From NCBI RefSeq assembly GCF_014358015.1, contig NZ_JACONV010000010.1, positions 96,955 to 160,954 on the forward strand: DNA of 64,000 nt. The letters run 5' to 3'. This stretch comes from Pseudomonas triticifolii. Its GTDB lineage: Bacteria; Pseudomonadota; Gammaproteobacteria; Pseudomonadales; Pseudomonadaceae. Under the pieces are notes generated by a model that worked only from the letters and a program-made list of their open reading frames with translations, was not told the DNA's origin and made no database searches. Below are positions 45,955 through 54,213 of this stretch, piece by piece (positions within the stretch are counted from its first letter, which is position 1; the number at the start of each line of letters is the position of its first letter). Both the position numbers and the translations under genes were made by a program.

Positions 45955-46419
45955 TCAATACCAATTCGGGTCCTTGCGCAGCTGCTCGTTGAGCAGCTTC
46001 TGCATGCCTTCATCAGGCTCGCCCAAATAACGGTAGGTAGCGTGGCGCGTGGGAGACTTGTCCGCAGGCAGGCCTGCAGGCACGTCCACCAGCATGGCGT
46101 AGGCATCTTCCTTATCGAAGCTGAAAGCCACGATAAGGCGCTTGCTCTTACAAGTATCGGCGGTCTCGCACAGCGGACCCACCAGATACTGGTCGCCATC
46201 TTCCGTCACTGCCGACATCTGCTCGGAAGTGCCGGAGAGATTGATGACCCAGTCGGGCAGTCGCTCTTCCTTTTTCACAACCTTCGCCCAGGTCTGGCGA
46301 TACTCGGGTGCCGACGAAAGCAACTCGTTGACTCGAGCCTGGCCATCGTTGGCGGCCATTGCTACAGCACTGCCGCCCAACAACAGGGCGGCAGTCAGCG
46401 TACGGAGTGACGTGCGCAT
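45955..46419 (-). CDS. Ivy-family lysozyme inhibitor homologue (loop histidine not conserved)
   Basis: This 154-residue exported protein (signal peptide ending AVAMA-AN) has the Ivy fold pattern: LLSSAPEYRQTWAKVVKKEE, then LCETADTCKSKRLIVAFSFD and the end ATYRYLGEPDEGMQKLLNEQ. Ivy proteins block vertebrate lysozyme in the periplasm with a disulfide-closed CKPHDC loop. Here the loop reads C-ETADT-C with no histidine, so classical inhibition is doubtful; P. aeruginosa has a second Ivy of this region whose role differs. The start follows the DUF1328 stop by 2 bases (operon). It lies at the algB locus, as in P. aeruginosa. Confidence 0.88.
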   Translation of the reverse strand: MRTSLRTLTAALLLGGSAVAMAANDGQARVNELLSSAPEYRQTWAKVVKKEERLPDWVINLSGTSEQMSAVTEDGDQYLVGPLCETADTCKSKRLIVAFSFDKEDAYAMLVDVPAGLPADKSPTRHATYRYLGEPDEGMQKLLNEQLRKDPNWY

Positions 46420-46421
46420 TC

Positions 46422-46634
<213 letters not shown>

Positions 46635-46644
46635 TCAGGTCGGG

Positions 46645-46929
46645 TCAGAAGACCCATTTTTGCTGCGGCGCTGCCTCAGTCACAGATACGACGCCTTCCA
46701 CGGGCCGAATGCTCAGGGCCGTCTCACGGGCGATCGGAGCATTGACGCTGCGGTAGGACACATTGCTGTGAACGATTTGCTGTCTGATTTGCGTCGCCTC
46801 ACCGGCTTGAGTCCAACGCTGGAACTGTTGAATCGCAATCAGGGTGACCAGCAAGGCAAGCAGCAGAAACAGACCTTGCTGCACGTGGAGGGGGGAGATA
46901 CGCAATTGCGCCATACGCTGACTGTTCAT
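46645..46929 (-). CDS. Small single-pass membrane protein
   Basis: This 94-residue protein has one helix (GLFLLLALLVTLIAIQQF) after a short polar start, then a cytoplasmic or periplasmic tail ending in TEAAPQQKWVF. I do not recognise a family. The ATG ending at 46929 is preceded by a GGAGGGAG ribosome site. It lies upstream of DUF1328 and Ivy with a 58-base gap and may be the first gene of that operon. Its neighbours are all exported or membrane proteins. Confidence 0.72.
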   Translation of the reverse strand: MNSQRMAQLRISPLHVQQGLFLLLALLVTLIAIQQFQRWTQAGEATQIRQQIVHSNVSYRSVNAPIARETALSIRPVEGVVSVTEAAPQQKWVF

Positions 46930-47093
46930 TTGCAAACTCCCTCCACCTGCGTGGGCATTCAATGTGTAAGTCGTTGTGTACGACCTTCGTTGAAAGGGAT
47001 ATTGCAGAGTGCATGCCAGTTTTTTTATTCAAATAAAAATCAATAAAATCAATGGTTTATATAATTCTGAAAGAGGCATGTTACGCGCAAGCT

Positions 47094-47119
47094 GCACGAT
47101 TACACGGTTGTAATCGTGC
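47094..47119. promoter_or_regulatory. Perfect palindrome GCACGATTACA-CGGT-TGTAATCGTGC
   Basis: An 11-bp perfect stem with a 4-base loop lies between the small membrane protein gene and the BON gene stop. There is no T tract on either side, so it is more like an operator or a stable mRNA 3'-end structure than a standard terminator. Confidence 0.5.
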
Positions 47120-47157
47120 GTTCTGCACGAAGCGCGCTGCGGGGCGCGCGAGGAACA

Positions 47158-48006
47158 TCAACCAGCGCTGCGGGCCATCACCTTCAACGCGTCGGCGTTC
47201 ACGCCTTTCACACCCCGAATGTTTCGCGCGATTTCTACCGCCAGCTCTTTCTCGGCGTAGTTGGCAACTACGCCATTGAGCGTGACCAAGCCTTCCTTGG
47301 TATCGACCTTGATGTTCAGGCCGTCCAGGTTACGGCTATAGATCAGGCTGGATTTGACCTTGCTGGTAATCCACACATCGCTGATCTGCTCCGTGGCATT
47401 GAGCAACTGCGGCTGCGTCTTGGAGGCAATCGAATCCGCAGCGCTCAGGCTGATCAGGTTGTTGACGCTGACCACGCCGTCGGTGTTGCTCGCCAGGCTG
47501 CCGGCCAGTTCCTTGGCTTCAGGGCTCTGAGCGCGGCCCTTGAGCGTAATGACCCCGTCCTTGCTGTCCACATCGATGGTCAGCGCCTCAGTGACACTGC
47601 TCCACAGCAGCTTGGACTTCACCGTTGCAACCAGCGTGGCGTCCTCGAAACGCTGGGCCATAGGGGTTCGGGTGTCTGCCTCGCTGGCGACCGACGCGTC
47701 GATCTCCAGCTGGTTATCCACCTTCTCGATGCCCTTGATGTCCAGCGCGATACGTTCGGCCAGCTCGCGGTCGACCTCGTTCTCAACCTTACCCTTGAGG
47801 GTGGCGGTGCCCTGCTCGACGTCGACACTGATCTTGAACGGGCTCAAGTGCTTGTTGAGCGCAAAGGCGGTCCAGATCGAGCCTTCCTGACGAGCTTCGG
47901 CCAGCTGCGTGGGCAGGTCGCCTTGCGTCGTTTGCGCGAATGCAGGACCACTGCCGAGCAAGGCAGCCGCAGCCGTGAGCAGGGCGATTTTTTTCAATGA
48001 GTACAT
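47158..48006 (-). CDS. Three-BON-domain periplasmic protein
   Basis: This 282-residue protein has a signal peptide (ending GPAFA-QT) and three BON repeats: residues about 40-105 (ISVDVEQGTATLKGKVENEV), 120-185 (LTIDVDSKDGVITLKGRAQS) and 215-280 (LNIKVDTKEGLVTLNGVVAN). BON domains bind phospholipid; OsmY and DolP are two-domain members. It is probably a periplasmic envelope-stress protein. It is divergent from algB, as expected for this locus. Three BON repeats in one chain is longer than OsmY. Confidence 0.88.
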   Translation of the reverse strand: MYSLKKIALLTAAAALLGSGPAFAQTTQGDLPTQLAEARQEGSIWTAFALNKHLSPFKISVDVEQGTATLKGKVENEVDRELAERIALDIKGIEKVDNQLEIDASVASEADTRTPMAQRFEDATLVATVKSKLLWSSVTEALTIDVDSKDGVITLKGRAQSPEAKELAGSLASNTDGVVSVNNLISLSAADSIASKTQPQLLNATEQISDVWITSKVKSSLIYSRNLDGLNIKVDTKEGLVTLNGVVANYAEKELAVEIARNIRGVKGVNADALKVMARSAG

Positions 48007-48202
48007 GGCACGTTCCTTCTGAGGTGGCTTTTCGTCTCCGAATAGACGGTTTTAGCGACATAAACACGGATTAATCAGCGTGTTCGCCATTAAACGAACA
48101 GACAGCTACCATGCTTGCCGCAGAATCAATCAGAATTGACCATGCAACTTGCCCGATGATTCCGAGACTAACCAAGACAATTCATTAAGGAGCGTAGGAA
48201 AA

Positions 48203-49549
48203 ATGGAAGCAGCCACTGAGAATCAGGGCCGTATTCTGCTTGTGGACGATGAGTCCGCCATCCTCCGCACCTTCCGGTACTGTCTGGAAGACGAAGGCTA
48301 CAGTGTCGCCACTGCCAACAGCGCAGCGCAGGCGGACACGTTGATGCAACGCCAGGTCTTCGACCTGTGCTTTCTGGATTTGCGCCTGGGCGAAGACAAT
48401 GGTCTGGACGTTCTGGCACAAATGCGAATTCAAGCGCCGTGGATGCGCGTCGTCATCGTGACGGCGCATTCCGCGGTGGATACTGCGGTGGACGCCATTC
48501 AGGCCGGCGCAGCCGATTATCTGGTCAAACCCTGCAGCCCGGACCAGCTGCGACTGGCGACCGCCAAGCAGTTGGAAGTGCGGCAGTTGTCGGCTCGGCT
48601 GGAAGCGCTGGAAGGCGAGATTCGCAAACCCAAGGACGGCCTGGATTCCCACAGCCCGTCGATGATGGCGATTCTGGAAACGGCACGTCAGGTCGCTGTG
48701 ACCGACGCCAATATCCTGATTCTGGGCGAATCCGGCACCGGTAAGGGCGAGCTGGCGCGAGCGATCCACGGCTGGAGCAAGCGGGCCAAGAAATCCTGCG
48801 TGACCATCAACTGCCCCTCGCTGACAGCAGAACTGATGGAGAGCGAACTGTTCGGTCACAGCCGCGGGGCGTTTACCGGTGCCAGCGAAAGCACCCTTGG
48901 CCGCGTGAATCAGGCCGACGGCGGCACACTGTTTCTCGACGAAATCGGCGATTTTCCCCTGACATTGCAACCCAAGTTGCTCCGTTTCATTCAGGACAAG
49001 GAGTACGAACGTGTGGGCGATCCGGTCACCCGTCGTGCCGACGTGCGTATTCTCGCGGCGACCAACCTGAACCTGGAAGACATGGTTCGCAGCGGGCGTT
49101 TCCGTGAAGACCTGCTGTATCGCCTGAACGTCATCACCCTGCACCTGCCTGCACTGCGCGAGCGCAGCGAAGACATTCTGACCCTGGCTGACCGTTTCCT
49201 GGCCCGCTTCGTCAAGGAATATGCCCGTCCCGCACGAGGTTTCAGCGAAGAAGCACGCGCCGCGCTGCTCAACTATCGCTGGCCAGGCAACATTCGTGAG
49301 CTGCGCAACGTCATCGAGCGCGCCAGCATCATCTGCCCGCAGGAGCGCGTAGAGATCAGCCACTTGGGCATGGCCGAACAACCCGCCAACAACGCGCCTC
49401 GCGTCGGTGCGGCCTTGAGCCTGGACGAGCTGGAGAAAGCACATATCGGTGCCGTTCTGGCGACCAGTGACACACTCGATCAGGCCGCCAAGACATTGGG
49501 CATCGATGCTTCTACGCTGTATCGAAAACGTAAGCAGTACAACTTATGA
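48203..49549 (+). CDS. algB: NtrC-family response regulator AlgB
   Basis: This 448-residue regulator has a receiver domain with phospho-acceptor D59 (DLCFLDLRL) and the acidic pocket VDDESA, a sigma54-type AAA+ domain (ESGTGKGELARA, GAFTGASESTL) and a C-terminal Fis-type HTH. P. aeruginosa AlgB activates algD and alginate synthesis and can act without phosphorylation. The AAA+ Walker A is a variant with GKGE in place of GKE. The ATG at 48203 has an AAGGAG site upstream. It is directly followed by kinB and divergent from the BON gene. Confidence 0.96.
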   Translation: MEAATENQGRILLVDDESAILRTFRYCLEDEGYSVATANSAAQADTLMQRQVFDLCFLDLRLGEDNGLDVLAQMRIQAPWMRVVIVTAHSAVDTAVDAIQAGAADYLVKPCSPDQLRLATAKQLEVRQLSARLEALEGEIRKPKDGLDSHSPSMMAILETARQVAVTDANILILGESGTGKGELARAIHGWSKRAKKSCVTINCPSLTAELMESELFGHSRGAFTGASESTLGRVNQADGGTLFLDEIGDFPLTLQPKLLRFIQDKEYERVGDPVTRRADVRILAATNLNLEDMVRSGRFREDLLYRLNVITLHLPALRERSEDILTLADRFLARFVKEYARPARGFSEEARAALLNYRWPGNIRELRNVIERASIICPQERVEISHLGMAEQPANNAPRVGAALSLDELEKAHIGAVLATSDTLDQAAKTLGIDASTLYRKRKQYNL

Positions 49550-49559
49550 TTGACCTCAC

Positions 49560-51347
49560 ATGAAACTGGCCATGAAGTTGCGCACCCGACTGTTCCTGAG
49601 CATTTCTGCCCTCATTACGGTGGCATTGCTCGGGTTGCTATTGGGTCTGGTCAGCGTGATGCAGATGGCCAGAACCCAGGAGTCGCTGATTCAGCACAAC
49701 TTCGCCATTCTGGATCTGGGCCTGAAACTGCGGCAGAACCTTGGCGACCAACTGGTCCTGATGACCGGCTCGGAGCGCAACGAGGCGTTGCTCAAAAAAA
49801 CCCAGAACCAGTTTCAGGAGTTGCTCGGTGAAGGGTCGGGGCAAGACACGCAGCAGAACGTGCGCACAGGTTTCGAAAAAACCCGAACGGACTATCAGCG
49901 TTTTATCCGGGACTGGGACCGATTGGGGACCGATCAGCGTGGTATTCGTGGCAATCCGCAGCTAAGCGACAGTTTCGATACATTGCGCAATGGCTTGCTG
50001 GACATACATCGTCAGGCGCTGGAAAACATCAGCAATGCCGAGATCAACTCCAGAGAGCGTGCCTTGTGGATTGCCGGGCTGCTCGGGCTGGTAGGACTTG
50101 CGGTGTTGTGCATCGGCTTTGTGACAGCCCACGGCATCGCGCGACGCTTTGGCGCGCCTATCGAGGCACTGGCCAAGGCGGCTGATCGAATCGGGCAGGG
50201 CAATTACGAAGTCACGCTGCCTATTTCCTCTGCCGCCGAAATGAACCTGCTGACCCGGCGCTTCGGCATCATGGCCGAGGCGCTGCGTCAGCATCAGGCG
50301 ACCAACATCGACGAACTGTTGGCGGGCCAGCAGCGCCTGCAGGCAGTCCTGGACAGCATTGACGACGGCCTGCTGATGATTGACCGACAAGGCCGGCTGG
50401 AGCACCTCAATCCTGTGGCCCAGCGCCAACTGGGCTGGGACGAGAGCCGGCTCGGGCAGACCCTCGGCGCGGCACTGGAACGACCGGAGCTGGATGAACA
50501 ACTGCACCTGATTCTGCGCGGCGGCAGCCTTGAGCGCGCCCCTGAAGACCTCTCGATCGAAATCGACAATGAATCACGCCTGCTGACCTACAGCATGACG
50601 CCGGTCAGCCACACCAAAGGGCATATTCTGGGTGCGGTGATGGTGCTGCACGACGTCACCGAGCAACGAGCGTTCGAGCGCGTGCGCAGTGAATTCGTCT
50701 TGCGCGCCTCACACGAACTGCGCACGCCGGTCACAGGCATGCACATGGCGTTCGGACTCCTGCAAGAACGGCTGCATTTTTCGCCCGATTCCCGCGAGGC
50801 CGATCTGCTCAACACCGTCACCGAAGAAATGCAGCGCCTGATGCAGTTGATCAATGACCTGCTGAATTTCTCGCGCTATCAGAACGGCCTGCAGAAACTC
50901 AAGCTGGGGCCGTGCTCGATTGAAGAGCTGCTCGAAGAAGCCAAGGCGCGCTTCGAAGTAAAGGCTCAGGAGCAGGGCATCATGTTGATGCTCGACATCC
51001 AGGAGCCCTTGCCTCGTCTGCATGCCGATCAGGCGCAACTGGAGCGGGTGCTGGACAACCTGCTGGACAACGCACTGCGCCACACGCCAGAAAACGGCCT
51101 GATCCGCTTGCAGGGCAAACGCCACGGCGAACGCGCGATCATCAGCGTCGAAGACAACGGCGAAGGTATTGCTTACGGACAACAGGGGCGGATTTTCGAG
51201 CCTTTCGTTCAGGTCGGACGCAAGAAAGGCGGCGCGGGTCTGGGGTTGGCGCTGTGCAAGGAAATCGTCCAGTTGCACGGCGGACGCATGGGTGTCTATT
51301 CAAGACCGGGGCAGGGCACGCAGTTCTACATGGCGTTGCCGCTTTGA
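49560..51347 (+). CDS. kinB: Alginate sensor kinase KinB
   Basis: This 595-residue histidine kinase has two membrane helices (about 12-36 and 167-189) around a periplasmic sensor of about 130 residues, then HAMP, PAS, a HisKA domain with H385 (RASHELRTPVTG) and a HATPase domain (DNLLDNALRHTPENG, GGAGLGLALCK). KinB is the partner of AlgB; it works mainly as a phosphatase and represses alginate through AlgB-P dephosphorylation and RpoN-dependent effects. The start follows the algB stop by 10 bases. A REPIN lies downstream. Confidence 0.96.
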   Translation: MKLAMKLRTRLFLSISALITVALLGLLLGLVSVMQMARTQESLIQHNFAILDLGLKLRQNLGDQLVLMTGSERNEALLKKTQNQFQELLGEGSGQDTQQNVRTGFEKTRTDYQRFIRDWDRLGTDQRGIRGNPQLSDSFDTLRNGLLDIHRQALENISNAEINSRERALWIAGLLGLVGLAVLCIGFVTAHGIARRFGAPIEALAKAADRIGQGNYEVTLPISSAAEMNLLTRRFGIMAEALRQHQATNIDELLAGQQRLQAVLDSIDDGLLMIDRQGRLEHLNPVAQRQLGWDESRLGQTLGAALERPELDEQLHLILRGGSLERAPEDLSIEIDNESRLLTYSMTPVSHTKGHILGAVMVLHDVTEQRAFERVRSEFVLRASHELRTPVTGMHMAFGLLQERLHFSPDSREADLLNTVTEEMQRLMQLINDLLNFSRYQNGLQKLKLGPCSIEELLEEAKARFEVKAQEQGIMLMLDIQEPLPRLHADQAQLERVLDNLLDNALRHTPENGLIRLQGKRHGERAIISVEDNGEGIAYGQQGRIFEPFVQVGRKKGGAGLGLALCKEIVQLHGGRMGVYSRPGQGTQFYMALPL

Positions 51348-51459
51348 TCCGACAGCCGCGCTTCTTAACTGACGTCATCTGCTGAAGCAACACACTGTTT
51401 TGTGGGAGGCGCCACCACGTCTTCGACGTAGCGCTGTCGCGCAGCAAACACCGGGCGTC

Positions 51460-51550
51460 GTGGGAGCGGACTTGTCCGCGAATGCAGTGTTTCAGCCACC
51501 GCATATGCGTCGGATGTACCGGCCTTTTCGCGGACAAGTCCGCTCCCACA
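51460..51550. repeat. REPIN (second sequence type), with a degenerate copy at 51401
   Basis: GTGGGAGCGGACTTGTCCGC (51460-51479) and its inverted partner GCGGACAAGTCCGCTCCCAC (51530-51549) flank a 50-base spacer. A partial GTGGGAGG at 51402 suggests an older third copy. It lies between the kinB stop and the convergent EAL gene. Confidence 0.9.
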
Positions 51551-51638
51551 AAATCCAGTTTCTTCAGTGACTTATGGGTTGTTTGATAAGAGTTGGCCTG
51601 TCGGTGAGCCCGTCCACGTGCGCTTCAGGCTCCTGCAC

Positions 51639-53255
51639 TCAGGCCACGTCATCCTTGCGTCTGGATGCGTGACGTCGACCGCCGGTCACCTGCTCGGCGA
51701 ATTTCACCGCACTGAGCGGCCGGGCGAACAGCCAGCCCTGGCCATAGATAACACCCTCGCTCCTGAGCAGCGCAGCCTGTGATTCGAACTCGATCCCTTC
51801 GGCAATGACCTTCAGGTGCAGCGCATGCGCCATACGAATGATATGCGGCGCGACGCCACTGCTGGCCGCGTCGTAGCCAAGCGCATCCACAAACGCCTTG
51901 TCGATTTTCAGGCAATCCACCGGCAGGGTCTGCAGGTACGCCAGACTGCAATAGCCGGTGCCAAAGTCATCGATCAACACCTGATGTCCTCGATCACGCA
52001 GCATTTGCAAGTGATTGCGCGCCATCACCACATCAATCAAGCCTCGCTCGGTCACCTCAAACGCGATCTGCCGCGCCGCCACCCCGTGCAGCGCCAGAAG
52101 CCTGGCCGTTACGCGCCCGATGCGCGCTGACATGACGTCGCAGGCCGCCAGGTTGATCGAGATATATAAATGCGGATTGGCTCGCAGCAACGGGCCCAAC
52201 TGCTCCAGCGACTGCCTGAGCACAAAATCGGTGATCTGCCGGATCTGCCCGGTGCTTTCCGCCATCGGTATAAACAGGTCGGGGCTGGTCAGCGTGCCGT
52301 CCGGCCGGTGCCAGCGCACCAGCGCTTCAGCGCCGACACACAGCCGCGTCTCAAGGTTGAAGATCGGCTGATACAGCACCTTCAGCTCGTTACGTCGCAG
52401 GGCGGCCTTCAGCTCGGCTCCCAGCGATGTGCGTTGATGCAGCAACTGAAACGTCAGCGCGCCGATGCACAACGACGCCAACAGGCTGGCGGGCACCAGC
52501 AGCCACCAGGCGCCGGTGATTTTTTCGAGCAACCCGTTGCGGGGTGTGATCAATACCAACTGATACTCGGGGCTCTGCGTGGCCATGCGGTAGATCAACT
52601 GCGCGGGCGTGGTCAACAGCGGCTCGTTACCCTCGACCCACCGGCCTGAAACCGGCCACGCCTGCGCAGGGCCTAAAACCGGTATGGCGCGAGCCCCGCT
52701 ATCCAGCACCACCAGCAGGCTGCCACCCGCGGGAAGATCCACAACATCCGTCAGGTGTCCTCGCGAAGTCGAAACCCTGAAGTCACCACGGCCCAATACT
52801 AGCGCCGCCAGGTTATCGTCGGGCTGGGCCGAGGTGTTGAGCCAGTAATCATAAGTAGGGCCGCGTATATCAGGCGTCCGGGTCTGAACTTGCGGCCTTT
52901 TCGGGGCCCAGCTGGAGCAGGTGCGCGAATCGCCAACAAAAGTCGCCTCGTAAATGAAGCGATGACCGGCAATGACTTCTCGCAGACGGCTGACCATTTC
53001 CGGGCTGCAGCGGCGCAGGGGTTGATGCTCGAGCTGATCCAGCCCGGCCCTCAATTGACCGAACAACTGTTCCAGCCTGACCAGAAAACGCTCGCCCTGC
53101 GCATTCATCTGCAGGCTCTCGTTCTGCCGCGCCTGGTGCACTGCCAGCGCGAAGCTGCCCAGCAGCAGCACGGCTGCGCTCAACAAGGTGGTCAGCAAAA
53201 CCAGCAACCAGGGGCGGGATAAAAGGGTGTGACGACGCGTTGGTGCAGTAAGCAT
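51639..53255 (-). CDS. CSS-motif EAL-domain phosphodiesterase
   Basis: This 538-residue protein has an N-terminal membrane helix (residues about 14-42), a periplasmic CSS-motif domain with the redox cysteine pair in RTCSSWAPKR (TCSSW), a second helix near 255-280 and a cytoplasmic EAL domain (EALVRW, the catalytic glutamate and DDFGTGY). E. coli proteins of this layout (PdeB/PdeC group) are disulfide-controlled c-di-GMP phosphodiesterases fed by DsbA/DsbB; dsbA is encoded at 57168-57812. The ATG ending at 53255 is favoured over the one ending at 53282, which has no ribosome site. Confidence 0.88.
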   Translation of the reverse strand: MLTAPTRRHTLLSRPWLLVLLTTLLSAAVLLLGSFALAVHQARQNESLQMNAQGERFLVRLEQLFGQLRAGLDQLEHQPLRRCSPEMVSRLREVIAGHRFIYEATFVGDSRTCSSWAPKRPQVQTRTPDIRGPTYDYWLNTSAQPDDNLAALVLGRGDFRVSTSRGHLTDVVDLPAGGSLLVVLDSGARAIPVLGPAQAWPVSGRWVEGNEPLLTTPAQLIYRMATQSPEYQLVLITPRNGLLEKITGAWWLLVPASLLASLCIGALTFQLLHQRTSLGAELKAALRRNELKVLYQPIFNLETRLCVGAEALVRWHRPDGTLTSPDLFIPMAESTGQIRQITDFVLRQSLEQLGPLLRANPHLYISINLAACDVMSARIGRVTARLLALHGVAARQIAFEVTERGLIDVVMARNHLQMLRDRGHQVLIDDFGTGYCSLAYLQTLPVDCLKIDKAFVDALGYDAASSGVAPHIIRMAHALHLKVIAEGIEFESQAALLRSEGVIYGQGWLFARPLSAVKFAEQVTGGRRHASRRKDDVA

Positions 53256-53337
53256 CTGAGGATACTCTCTGGGAGTACCCATCAGTTATAGCAACTGGTG
53301 CGCAGATAGCTCGCCGGATAAACCGGCGGCCTTGCAC

Positions 53338-54117
53338 TCAGTTGGCTTGGTTGAGCACCTGCAGGATGGCGGCGCTTTGCGCGTCAGGCTCGCCGTCGAA
53401 ACGCTCAGGGCGGTAATGCATCTGGAAAGCGGTCAGGACCTGTCGTGTAGCAACGTCCAGCTCGCCAGTCTGAGGCGTTGTGTAGCCCAGGCGTGCCAGT
53501 TGTTGCTGGAACCAGCCGATGCTTGGCAGGTTATTCATCAGCGCTGCCTGACGCTGCGCCACCAGCCGCTCGTCCGGCCAGATGCCAAGCCCCTCGGCAG
53601 CCAGACGTTTCCACGGGAACAGCGGCCCCGGATCGAGCTTGCGTGAAGGTGCTATGTCGCTGTGCCCGATGATGTGTCTGGGATCGATCTTGTTACGCTG
53701 GACGATGTCTTTGAGCAGCACCTTGATCGACTGATACTGCGCTTCGGTGTACGGATACCACAGGCGGCCTGTCGGGGTTTCGGTATAACCCGGATTCACG
53801 ATCTCAATCCCGATGGAGCTGGAGTTGAGCCAGGTCCTGCCGTCCCACTCACTTTCACCCGCGTGCCAGGCGCGAGCGCTTTCATCGACCAGTTTGTAGA
53901 TGGTTGCCGGATCATCATCACCGATCAGGTAATGACTGCTGACCTCGCCATGGGTGAGCAACTGCAGGGATCGCTCAAGCGACGTCGAGGTGTAGTGCAT
54001 CACAACGTACTGGATACGACCGTCGAAATTGGCCGAGGGATGGCTGGTGTCGAGCCTGGGGCCGCTGGAGCAGGCGGTCAGGACCAGCAGAAGGAAGGCA
54101 GAGAAATACAGCTTCAT
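53338..54117 (-). CDS. N-acetylmuramoyl-L-alanine amidase AmpDh2 (lipoprotein)
   Basis: This 259-residue protein has a lipoprotein signal (LLLVLTAC), an amidase_2 domain with zinc residues in MHYTSTSLER and HSDIAPSRKLDPG, and a C-terminal peptidoglycan-binding domain (GYTTPQTGELDVATRQVL). It cleaves the amide between muramic acid and the stem peptide and is the outer-membrane-anchored paralogue of AmpD called AmpDh2 in P. aeruginosa, where it lies next to kinB as here. It affects cell-wall turnover and beta-lactamase induction. A short hydrophobic start and lipobox set the ATG ending 54117. Confidence 0.92.
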   Translation of the reverse strand: MKLYFSAFLLLVLTACSSGPRLDTSHPSANFDGRIQYVVMHYTSTSLERSLQLLTHGEVSSHYLIGDDDPATIYKLVDESARAWHAGESEWDGRTWLNSSSIGIEIVNPGYTETPTGRLWYPYTEAQYQSIKVLLKDIVQRNKIDPRHIIGHSDIAPSRKLDPGPLFPWKRLAAEGLGIWPDERLVAQRQAALMNNLPSIGWFQQQLARLGYTTPQTGELDVATRQVLTAFQMHYRPERFDGEPDAQSAAILQVLNQAN

Positions 54118-54213
54118 GAGATCAGACTACGTCCACGGGAAATGCAACATCATAACAAAAGACACAGAAATAGCTCATGTGGCGCGTAGCCCGTTCAGGT
54201 CCGGATGTGCAGG

